Assembly (NCBI RefSeq): GCF_024710485.1
Contig: NZ_JANJUQ010000035.1
Location: 1-51,587, forward strand
Source of the DNA: Flavobacterium sp.
Lineage (GTDB): Bacteria; Bacteroidota; Bacteroidia; Flavobacteriales; Flavobacteriaceae
Reading direction: 5' to 3'
Length of the DNA: 51,587 nucleotides
Part shown: piece by piece, positions 1-6,515 of the stretch
Position numbering within the stretch: position 1 is the stretch's first letter
Layout: each line of letters starts with the position of its first letter
Notes under the pieces: model-generated
Seen by the model: only the letters and a program-made list of their open reading frames with translations
The model's database searches: none
Told to the model about the DNA's origin: nothing
Made by a program: the position numbers and the translations under genes

Positions 1-1
1 T

Positions 2-364
2 GTATCGTTGGGCAGTCATACGATTTATGTATGGGATGTTAGAAGTCCGGATGGATATTCATGTGGAGTGGTATCCATTGAAAATGTACAAGTGATAGAT
101 TACCCGAGATACTTTACACCAAACGGTGATGGTTTCCATGAGACTTGGAATGTAACAGGCTTGAGAAACTTTGACAATGTGACAAAGATTTACATCTTTG
201 ACCGTTACGGCAAGTTGTTGAAACAATTAAGCGCATCGGGCGATGGTTGGGACGGAACTTTCAACGGACAGCTTATGCCATCGACTGATTACTGGTTTAC
301 GGTAGATTATCCGGAGAATGGCGTGATGAAACAGTTTAAAGCGCACTTTAGTTTGAAACGATAA
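2..364 (+). CDS. Gliding motility-associated C-terminal domain protein (3' part only)
   Basis: Only the last ~120 codons are in the window; the reading frame is open to the left edge, so the true start lies outside. The visible part carries YFTPNGDGFHETW, IYIFDRYGKLLKQL, GWDGTFNG and a final FKAHFSLKR. This is the pattern of the T9SS type B sorting domain ('gliding motility-associated C-terminal domain'). In known members such as SprB-like adhesins the domain targets a large secreted protein through the outer membrane by the type IX system, with PorP/SprF-type partners. The rest of the protein, and so its function, cannot be judged. A strong terminator follows 20 bp after the stop. Confidence 0.9.
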   Translation, partial: VSLGSHTIYVWDVRSPDGYSCGVVSIENVQVIDYPRYFTPNGDGFHETWNVTGLRNFDNVTKIYIFDRYGKLLKQLSASGDGWDGTFNGQLMPSTDYWFTVDYPENGVMKQFKAHFSLKR

Positions 365-384
365 TCAATCACTTAAATAAAAAG

Positions 385-416
385 ACACCCGTTCAGATGA
401 GCGGGTGTTTTTTTTT
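385..416 (+). terminator. Rho-independent terminator of the left-edge gene
   Basis: ACACCCG (385-391) pairs with CGGGTGT (402-408) around a ten-base loop, followed by an unbroken T run. It lies 20 bp after the stop codon of the partial gene. Confidence 0.85.
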
Positions 417-474
417 GCAATATCAATGGCAATGTCAATAGTAATTTAATGCTAATGGAAAACGAGCGTGAAGT

Positions 475-576
475 TAGCCCCGATTCCTTCGGCAGTCGCT
501 TCGCTCGTGTGTAGCGAGTTACAGTGTAGCGCGGATAGCGGGAGCAGGAGTCAAAGAAAGACCAAATGTATGCTAC
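475..576. repeat. Dispersed flavobacterial intergenic repeat, copy 1
   Basis: The element begins TAGCCCCGAT and runs through GTGTAGCGCGGATAGCGGGA to the TGCTACT block. It matches the copy at 2943-3020 over most of its second half, including GTGTAGCGCG, GCGGGAGCAG and AAAGAAAGA. Both copies lie just beyond the minus-strand terminator of a minus-strand gene, in the same orientation relative to it. I associate this TAGCCCCGAT... family with many Flavobacterium genomes. No coding capacity is apparent. Confidence 0.7.
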
Positions 577-582
577 TGAAAC

Positions 583-612
583 CAAAAAACGCCTCAAATA
601 ATTGAAGCGTTT
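583..612 (-). terminator. Terminator of the beta-propeller T9SS gene
   Basis: Read on the minus strand, AAACGCTTCAA (612-602) pairs with TTGAGGCGTTT (597-587) with one U-G wobble, then runs into T residues. The wobble pairs only in the minus-strand transcript, so the terminator belongs to the gene ending at 650. Confidence 0.8.
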
Positions 613-649
613 TGATTTAACCTTATTAGAATTAACTATTTCAGTGTTT

Positions 650-2314
650 TTAGCTTTTGATAATCTTGTGTGAGTAGTTGTAGTTGTCTGCACTGATTTT
701 TAAGATGTACAAACCTTGGGAGAATTGCGAAATATCAATTTGGTGACTATCAGCGCCGCTTTCTATATTCCATTGTTTTAGGAATCTTCCGTTGGCATCG
801 AACAATTCAAAAACGACCTTGTCAACCAAACTGAAATTGATGTTTAAAATGTTTTGAGTTGGATTAGGATAGACCTTTACCGCATTTTTTATTACATCGG
901 GAACACCCAAAGTACTTTCGCCATATTTGGCTATCAAGAAGTTGTTGTTAAAATTAGCATCTTGAACATTACCAACGGCATACAAACTTTCGTTTGCCGG
1001 ATTCCATTTTATTACATCACCAAAATCGCCTGCAGTTGCATAGTTTCCGTAAGTGATGAAAGAGTACCACAACAATTCGCCCAAGCTATTGTATTTTAAA
1101 GTGGTCATATCAATACCGTCTCCGCTAGGTGTGTTGTCTCTGGAAGAACCGGTGATGTAGATATTACCGTTTCCATCGATAGCCAAATCGCTTTGACGAT
1201 TTTGAGCTCCCAAGTTGTTCCTGTTAAAGTTGGTAGCCCACAATTGTGAACCATTGTTGCTGTTTAATGCAATAAGATTAATACCATCAGCGTTGGAGGT
1301 AGCGAAAACCACGTTGCCGTTAGGAAGTAATTCAACCGGTTGTTTTGTTGTGTAGCCTGTACTTGAACTTACAGAACCGTGAGACCACAGCATTGTTCCG
1401 GAGGGAGAAATTTTTTCAATGACCACTTGTAGGGCATTGATGCCGATTCTTTTTAGTTGACTGGAAGTATAGCAGTTTCCATTGGGGTCTAGGGTTAAGT
1501 TGATTCCAAAATCTTCAGCATTCCCGCTACCATTGATGCGGTGTTCCCATTGAAAGTCGCCGTTGGCATTCCACTTTACAGTGATGCTGTCGTAATGGGA
1601 ATAGATACCGCCTGTGAAAGCGTAGCCTCGACTTCGACCGATAGCCCAGATTTCTCCGCTATCGCTAATGGCTATGTCTTTCAACATGTCATCAGAGTTG
1701 TACTGACTGTTATAAGTTTTTCGGAAAATGATACTACCGTCGTTGGCGGCTATTTTGTAAAGAATTCCATCGCTACCCTGTGTAGTCCAGAGGTTTTCAT
1801 CATACATAGAACCTAAAACGTACAAAGCGCCGTTTTTGTATTCAAATACTTTACGGTTGGCTTCCTCAGTTCTGTTTTCTACGGAATTGGTTAGGTATTG
1901 TTGCCATAGTAAGTCCCCGTTAGGGTGGTACTTTCTGATGACAATTCGGTTACGGTTACTGTCGGTGTATCTGGTTTTTTCGTTGAATAAGGCATAAAGA
2001 TTCCCGTTTTCGTCGCCAACTACGGCATTGGCAAATAGCTGCCAATCGGTATTTACCGCATAAATAAATCTTTTCCAAAGTTCTTGTCCTTGATCGTTTG
2101 TTTTGGTTATGGCTAACGCATCTAAATGACCGCCATGATTCGTTATTCTGGCAAAAGTGTAGGTTTCACCGCCCGGATTTACCCAAATATCGGTGGCATA
2201 ATCGCTATTGGTGATGTCGATGTTGTGTGTCCAGTTAGGCGTTCTGGAAGTTTGGGCATTAGTAGAAAGGGTGGTAAGCAACAAACCCGAAAGGAGTAAA
2301 AGTGTTTTTCTCAT
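650..2314 (-). CDS. Secreted beta-propeller protein with T9SS type A sorting domain
   Basis: This 554-residue exported protein starts with a signal peptide (about residues 1-20, cleavage after TNA-Q). The body (about 25-465) is built of repeated strands such as GNIYITGSSRD, GNCYTSSQ and GEIWAIGRSRG, the pattern of SBBP or quinoprotein-like beta-propeller repeats. The last ~75 residues (VYPNPTQNILNINF ... ISQFSQGLYILKIS ... HKIIKS) are a T9SS type A sorting domain, normally removed when the protein is attached to the surface or released. No catalytic motif was seen, so a binding or adhesion role is likely but inferred. It is a single gene with its own terminator. The ATG start is supported by the signal peptide directly after it. 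Confidence 0.9.
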   Translation of the reverse strand: MRKTLLLLSGLLLTTLSTNAQTSRTPNWTHNIDITNSDYATDIWVNPGGETYTFARITNHGGHLDALAITKTNDQGQELWKRFIYAVNTDWQLFANAVVGDENGNLYALFNEKTRYTDSNRNRIVIRKYHPNGDLLWQQYLTNSVENRTEEANRKVFEYKNGALYVLGSMYDENLWTTQGSDGILYKIAANDGSIIFRKTYNSQYNSDDMLKDIAISDSGEIWAIGRSRGYAFTGGIYSHYDSITVKWNANGDFQWEHRINGSGNAEDFGINLTLDPNGNCYTSSQLKRIGINALQVVIEKISPSGTMLWSHGSVSSSTGYTTKQPVELLPNGNVVFATSNADGINLIALNSNNGSQLWATNFNRNNLGAQNRQSDLAIDGNGNIYITGSSRDNTPSGDGIDMTTLKYNSLGELLWYSFITYGNYATAGDFGDVIKWNPANESLYAVGNVQDANFNNNFLIAKYGESTLGVPDVIKNAVKVYPNPTQNILNINFSLVDKVVFELFDANGRFLKQWNIESGADSHQIDISQFSQGLYILKISADNYNYSHKIIKS

Positions 2315-2376
2315 GATTGTTGGTTTTGATTGAATGATTAAAAAAACTAAAGAATTAAAAATTAGACTTCAATATT

Positions 2377-2419
2377 AACCAAGCAAAAGAGAATTTGATC
2401 AGGATTTCTCTGCTTGGTT
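2377..2419. other. Hairpin in the 354-bp divergent gap 2315-2668
   Basis: AACCAAGC (2377-2384) pairs with GCTTGGTT (2412-2419), and AGAGAA (2388-2393) pairs with TTCTCT (2406-2411), giving a long stem with a small bulge and a twelve-base loop. It lies between two divergent genes, so it would fall in the 5' region of either one rather than end a gene. The rest of the gap is AT-rich with no clear gene. TACATTTA near 2633 is a weak -7 candidate for the rightward ORF. Confidence 0.5.
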
Positions 2420-2668
2420 TTGGTTAAAACAATTACTATGACAGAAACCCTACTTTAGTTTTTAAGATTTGCTTTGTTTTAGCGGTTTTTACCGTAGGCC
2501 TGGTTTTTCATAAAATGGCGTTTGTGGAATTACCTTAATTTTCTGTAAGTATTTTAGGGTTTTATCGTTTAAAAACTTCTTTTTTTAACATCTCTTCGTA
2601 GTGATTTTAACAATTATTTTTATGAGAATAGTTTACATTTATAAACCCAACACAAACTAACCTAACTA

Positions 2669-2911
2669 ATGATTTTGGCTACAGTATTTGAACAGGCTCA
2701 ACAATACGATACTCCTTTATTATTGGAGTATTATTTTTGCGGAGAAAAAATTGAAGATCCGATACACTTTTTTGAAGTTAACAAAAGTTTGTATGAATTG
2801 GTCTTTCCTTCTCCCAAGGAAACCTTATCAATGATTGATAAGTATATTATTTACCGCGAAACGCATAAGTTGGTGATTTCGGAGTATGGTTTTCACCTGA
2901 TTCATTTGTAA
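2669..2911 (+). CDS. Small hypothetical protein (80 aa)
   Basis: An 80-residue ORF starting MILATVFEQAQQYDTPLLLEY. No family was recognised. The composition is mixed, with no signal peptide or membrane segment, and the aromatic-rich sequence (LLLEYYF, HFFEVNKSLYELVF) is compatible with a small folded domain. It stands alone between two minus-strand genes and ends just before a dispersed repeat. Support is limited to an ATG in an A-rich context and the lack of any competing gene on the other strand, so it could be a chance ORF. Confidence 0.4.
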   Translation: MILATVFEQAQQYDTPLLLEYYFCGEKIEDPIHFFEVNKSLYELVFPSPKETLSMIDKYIIYRETHKLVISEYGFHLIHL

Positions 2912-2942
2912 CCGTGTTTTAATGAACTACCCAAGGTGAATA

Positions 2943-3020
2943 TAGCCCCGACAATAGCGAGCTACCGTGTAGCGCGAATGGCGGGAGCAGCAGTGAAAGA
3001 AAGATCAAACGTGTGCTCCT
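2943..3020. repeat. Dispersed flavobacterial intergenic repeat, copy 2
   Basis: It begins TAGCCCCGACAATAGCGAG and shares long blocks with copy 1 at 475-576. It again lies immediately beyond a minus-strand terminator, that of the aminotransferase gene. Confidence 0.7.
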
Positions 3021-3024
3021 AAAA

Positions 3025-3056
3025 CAAAAAAAACGCCTCAATTACTTGAAGCGTTT
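3025..3056 (-). terminator. Terminator of the aminotransferase gene
   Basis: On the minus strand AAACGCTTCAA (3056-3046) pairs with TTGAGGCGTTT (3041-3031), followed by a T run. The stem is identical to the terminator at 583-612, so the two terminator-repeat junctions may have a common origin. Confidence 0.8.
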
Positions 3057-3076
3057 TTTATAATGAGAATAAACAA

Positions 3077-4270
3077 TTACGAATTGTACACTTTTAAAGC
3101 CTCTTTTAAAATGGCTACAGAGCGGATTAAATCTTCTTTTTTCAAGACGTAAGCGATGCGTACTTCGTTTAAGCCTACGCCCGGTGTAGAGTAAAAACCG
3201 GCTGCCGGTGCTACCATTACGGTTTCGCCATTGTTGTCGTAAGATTCCAATAACCATTGTGCAAAATCGTCGGCGTTTTTTACCGGTAATTGCGCTATAC
3301 AGTAGAAAGCTCCTTTTGGTGTAGCTACTTTTACCCCTTCAATTTTTTGCAGTTCGGCAATTAAGGTGTCGCGACGGTCTTTGTATTCGGCTATCACATC
3401 ATCGAAATAGCTTTGCGGGGTTTCCAATGCGGCTTCGCTGGCAATTTGGGCATAGGTTGGCGGACTCAAACGCGCTTGGGCAAATTTCATAGCGGTAGCC
3501 ATCACTTCTTTGTTTTTTGATACGATGCAACCAATACGCGCACCACACATACTGTATCGTTTTGAAACCGAATCAATCATAATGGCGTGTTCTTCCAAGC
3601 CCGGCACGTTCATTACGGAGAAGTGTTTTTCATTCTCGTCGTAAATGAATTCGCGGTATACCTCATCGGCGATCAGGAACAAATCGTGTTTCTTAACAAT
3701 TTCGGCCAATTGCATGATTTCTTCTTTCGAGTATAAATAACCGGTTGGATTGCCCGGATTACAAATCAAAATGGCTTTGGTTTTAGACGTAATCAGTTTT
3801 TCAAATGCGGCAATTGGTGGCAAGGCAAACCCTTCGTCTATGGTAGAAATTACAGGCACTACTTTTACACCGGATGCTGTTGAAAATCCGTTATAGTTAG
3901 CGTAAAACGGCTCGGGAATAATGATTTCATCACCTGCATCCATAGTGCTTCCCATGGCAAACAACAGGGCTTCAGACCCTCCGGTAGTGATAATAATATC
4001 GGCGGTGTCAATAGGTAAGCCGTGCGATTTGTAGTAAGCGGATAATTTGGTGCGGTAACTTTCAAAACCGGCCGAGTGGCTGTATTCTAATACTTTGATG
4101 TTGGCATTTTTTACCGCATTCAAGGCTACGTCGGGTGTTTTGATATCGGGTTGACCAATATTTAGATGGTATACTTTGTGTCCTTTTTTCTTGGCAATTT
4201 CAGAATACGGCACCAACTTACGGATGGGTGATTCAGGCATTTGCTGACCTTTTAGAGATATCTTAGGCAT
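3077..4270 (-). CDS. PLP-dependent aminotransferase, class I/II (aspartate aminotransferase-like)
   Basis: A 397-residue cytoplasmic fold-type I aminotransferase, near full length for the AspC/AlaT group. Visible cofactor residues are NPGNPTG (171-177, Asn174 contacting the pyridine ring), ADEVY (201-205, Asp202 and Tyr205), SVSKRYSMCGARIG with the Schiff-base Lys237, and the phosphate-binding Arg245. GGSEALLFA (97-105) is the phosphate cup. By family knowledge it transfers an amino group between an amino acid and a 2-oxoacid. Aspartate is the commonest assignment for close homologues, but specificity cannot be read from the sequence. It is transcribed alone. A cysteine (C242) sits beside the arginine loop. 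Confidence 0.92.
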   Translation of the reverse strand: MPKISLKGQQMPESPIRKLVPYSEIAKKKGHKVYHLNIGQPDIKTPDVALNAVKNANIKVLEYSHSAGFESYRTKLSAYYKSHGLPIDTADIIITTGGSEALLFAMGSTMDAGDEIIIPEPFYANYNGFSTASGVKVVPVISTIDEGFALPPIAAFEKLITSKTKAILICNPGNPTGYLYSKEEIMQLAEIVKKHDLFLIADEVYREFIYDENEKHFSVMNVPGLEEHAIMIDSVSKRYSMCGARIGCIVSKNKEVMATAMKFAQARLSPPTYAQIASEAALETPQSYFDDVIAEYKDRRDTLIAELQKIEGVKVATPKGAFYCIAQLPVKNADDFAQWLLESYDNNGETVMVAPAAGFYSTPGVGLNEVRIAYVLKKEDLIRSVAILKEALKVYNS

Positions 4271-4399
4271 GTCGTTGAATTTAGTGATGCAAATTTGCGA
4301 TTTTTTTAGCTCGAAAACAATTCCCGGAACGCTTTATAAAGTGTTAAAAATTATTTTTTACCCTATGTTTTTTAGTAAATTTAACCAAAATCATACGGA

Positions 4400-5734
4400 A
4401 TGCGCTTTTTGTATCTTTTACTCTTTTTTTTAACCAGCCTGAGTTCCGGTTTTTGTCAATCCGGTTTTCATTTTGAAAAATCCAAGAAGAAAGTGGTCAT
4501 TCCGTTTCAATTGATTAACAACCTCATTTTTATTCCCATCAACGTTAACGGCGAAACCTTAACTTTTTTGTTAGACACCGGGGTAGAAGAAACAGTCCTT
4601 TTTAGTTTAGATGAAAAAGAAGAAGTGAGTTTGTTCCAATTGGAAAAAATCAAGCTACGTGGTTTAGGCGCCAATGATGCGGTGGAAGCTTTCAAATCGT
4701 CCAAGAACAAATTGGAGGTTATGGGATTTACCGATACCGATCATGAAATTTATTTAATCCTCGATCAAGAGTTTAACTTTTCTTCCCAAGTAGGTATACC
4801 TGTTAACGGTATAATCGGGTATCATTTTTTTAAAAACCATTTGGTCGAGATTGATTATGACCGAAAGAAAGTAATCATCTATCCCGAAACCAACACCAAA
4901 ATCAGAAAGCGACTCACCAAAATGTACCATAGAGAAGCCATCAGTTTAGAAAACAATAAGCCGTATTATGTGACCAATGTATCTACTACATCCAATACTC
5001 GTCCGTCGAAAATGCTCATTGATACAGGCAACAGCGATGCTATTTGGTTGTTTCTCAATGAAGCAAAAGACTTAAGCTTACCTGCTAAAAATATTTCCTG
5101 CTTTTTAGGGCGAGGTTTTAGCGGGAATGTTTATGGGCAAAGAGCCAGAATACGTCAGTTTACTTTTGGCAACACCACTTTTGAAAACCCTATAGGTACT
5201 TTTCCCGATTCCACCTCTCTGCGAAGTGTAAATTTTGTGTCCCAAAGAGTAGGCTCACTAGGAGGGGAAGTCTTATCGCGCTTTTCGGTTTTTTTCGATT
5301 ATCCTAACAATTATATTTATGCTAAACCCGGCGCAAAGAGTAAAGCACCGTTTCATTTTAACATGAGCGGATTGGAAGTGCAACACGACGGACTAGAGTG
5401 GGTTACCCAAAGTTATCAAGACAATACAACAAGAGTGGCCATAGCTAAAAATGTACATTACAATAATGGTCCTGTACAAGAGCACCTTAAAATTAAATTC
5501 GAATTAAAACCGGTGTTCAGAATTTTTAATGTCAGAGAAGGCTCTCCGGCACAACTGGCCGGTGTGCAAAAAAATGATAGGATAGTTAAAATCAACGGCA
5601 GAAACGCCCATTATTTAACCATTGAAAAAATCAACGAACTCCTCAAATCCGAGGAAGGTAAAACCATTGTAATCGAAATTGAGCGCAATGGTATCAACCA
5701 TACTTATAAATTCCAACTCAAAAGTATATTATAA
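4400..5734 (+). CDS. Secreted double-DTG aspartyl protease with C-terminal PDZ domain
   Basis: A 444-residue protein with a signal peptide (about 1-19, ending SGFC-Q). Two retropepsin-like halves follow. The first has the catalytic FLLDTG (Asp59) and the flap-partner hydrophobic-glycine motif NGIIGYHFF (136-144). The second has MLIDTGNSD (Asp208) and GSLGGEVLSRFSVFFDY (286-302). A PDZ domain (about 365-432, EGSPAQLAGVQKNDRIVKING) ends the protein. Two active-site aspartates in one chain suggest a pepsin-like pseudo-dimer that needs no partner chain, with the PDZ domain positioning peptide substrates. Location is probably periplasmic or surface. The substrate is unknown. Confidence 0.85.
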   Translation: MRFLYLLLFFLTSLSSGFCQSGFHFEKSKKKVVIPFQLINNLIFIPINVNGETLTFLLDTGVEETVLFSLDEKEEVSLFQLEKIKLRGLGANDAVEAFKSSKNKLEVMGFTDTDHEIYLILDQEFNFSSQVGIPVNGIIGYHFFKNHLVEIDYDRKKVIIYPETNTKIRKRLTKMYHREAISLENNKPYYVTNVSTTSNTRPSKMLIDTGNSDAIWLFLNEAKDLSLPAKNISCFLGRGFSGNVYGQRARIRQFTFGNTTFENPIGTFPDSTSLRSVNFVSQRVGSLGGEVLSRFSVFFDYPNNYIYAKPGAKSKAPFHFNMSGLEVQHDGLEWVTQSYQDNTTRVAIAKNVHYNNGPVQEHLKIKFELKPVFRIFNVREGSPAQLAGVQKNDRIVKINGRNAHYLTIEKINELLKSEEGKTIVIEIERNGINHTYKFQLKSIL

Positions 5735-5738
5735 AAAA

Positions 5739-5760
5739 AACTCCCGAGTAATCGGGAGTT
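5739..5760. terminator. Bidirectional terminator between convergent genes
   Basis: AACTCCCGA (5739-5747) pairs perfectly with TCGGGAGTT (5752-5760) around a four-base loop. A T-rich tail follows on the plus strand and an A run precedes it, giving a U run for the minus strand. It serves both the protease gene and the DUF1573 gene, whose stops flank it within 5 bp. Confidence 0.85.
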
Positions 5761-5764
5761 TATG

Positions 5765-6199
5765 TTATTGCATCATAACGCTTTTTGTCTTTTTTTCCAG
5801 CAGGTTTTCTACCGGTTTTACAATCACTTCGCCTTTAATTTTTAAGGCTATACGACCTTCGTCTACATTTACGGCGTTACATTCTACGGTTATTGTTTTT
5901 CTAATGGGTCCCGGATTCATGTTGTATTTCACTTCAATTTTTCCGGTTTTGCCCGGCATAATTGGTTCTTTCGGAAAACTAGGTACCGTGCAACCGCAAC
6001 TCGACTGTACATTATTAATTACTAAAGGTGCGTCGCCGGTGTTGGTAAACTCAAAAAAGCGAATACCGTTGTCTTCTTCTTTAGTAACTTTACCATAATC
6101 TATGGTATTGTCTTTGTCTTTAAACACAATTTTCGGACCGGTTTGCGCAAAAACCATGGCATTTACCAGGATAGTCGCTATAAGTAATAGTTTTTTCAT
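5765..6199 (-). CDS. DUF1573 domain secreted protein
   Basis: A 144-residue exported protein with a signal peptide (about 1-18, VFA-Q). The remainder is one DUF1573 immunoglobulin-like (ASPM/SPD2-like) domain: FEFTNTGDAPLVINNVQSSCGCTVPSF ... PGKTGKIEVKYN. The CGC pair (Cys68, Cys70) is the hallmark of this Bacteroidota family. The biochemical role of DUF1573 proteins is not established. The C-terminal tail is basic and polar (EKKTKSVMMQ). It is a single gene, convergent with the protease gene. Confidence 0.9.
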   Translation of the reverse strand: MKKLLLIATILVNAMVFAQTGPKIVFKDKDNTIDYGKVTKEEDNGIRFFEFTNTGDAPLVINNVQSSCGCTVPSFPKEPIMPGKTGKIEVKYNMNPGPIRKTITVECNAVNVDEGRIALKIKGEVIVKPVENLLEKKTKSVMMQ

Positions 6200-6291
6200 A
6201 GGTCAAAAGTTACATTTGGTAAGTAAAAGTACTCGGTTTAAATTAATACACAAAAATTTAATTCTTAATTTTTTCTAAAGTCTTTATTAGT

Positions 6292-6299
6292 TACTTTTG
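6292..6299 (+). promoter_or_regulatory. Candidate -7 promoter box for valS
   Basis: TACTTTTG matches the Bacteroidota TAnnTTTG box exactly. No good -33 element is visible. If used, it would give valS an unusually long 5' leader of about 205-210 nt filled by the repeats described below. Confidence 0.5.
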
Positions 6300-6308
6300 C
6301 AGTTCAGT

Positions 6309-6463
6309 TTACAAAAGGCATGCCAGAAGATTAGAAGCGGCACGAGTGAAACGAATTGGCGAAGCAATGGTTGGTGAGTTTCAGCCATCCATTTTCCAGC
6401 TTTCCGTTCTGCAAGGCGCCACTGCAATCGGGGCTAAAGGAGAATCGTATTGCACTTTTGTAA
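6309..6463. repeat. Inverted-repeat-bounded element in the valS leader
   Basis: TTACAAAAG (6309-6317) and CTTTTGTAA (6455-6463) form a perfect 9-bp inverted repeat. Between them, read on the minus strand, is a diverged member of the TAGCCCCGAT repeat family: CTTTAGCCCCGATTGCAGTG at about 6437-6418, ending with a GCCGCTTC block near 6333. It occupies the 314-bp gap 6200-6513 together with the candidate valS promoter and short tandem repeats. Confidence 0.5.
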
Positions 6464-6464
6464 G

Positions 6465-6515
6465 CTAACAATCTAAGAAGTCCAATAATCTAAGCAGTCT
6501 AACAATTTATTATAT
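6465..6515 (+). repeat. Three 17-bp tandem repeats abutting the valS start
   Basis: CTAACAATCTAAGAAGT (6465-6481), CCAATAATCTAAGCAGT (6482-6498) and the decaying third unit CTAACAATTTATTATAT (6499-6515) repeat with a 17-bp period. The last unit runs into the valS ATG at 6514. Confidence 0.7.

Noticed and set aside
6300..6513. T-box or known riboswitch in the valS leader
   Set aside because: No specifier loop, T-box sequence or terminator/antiterminator pair is visible; the region is explained better by repeats.
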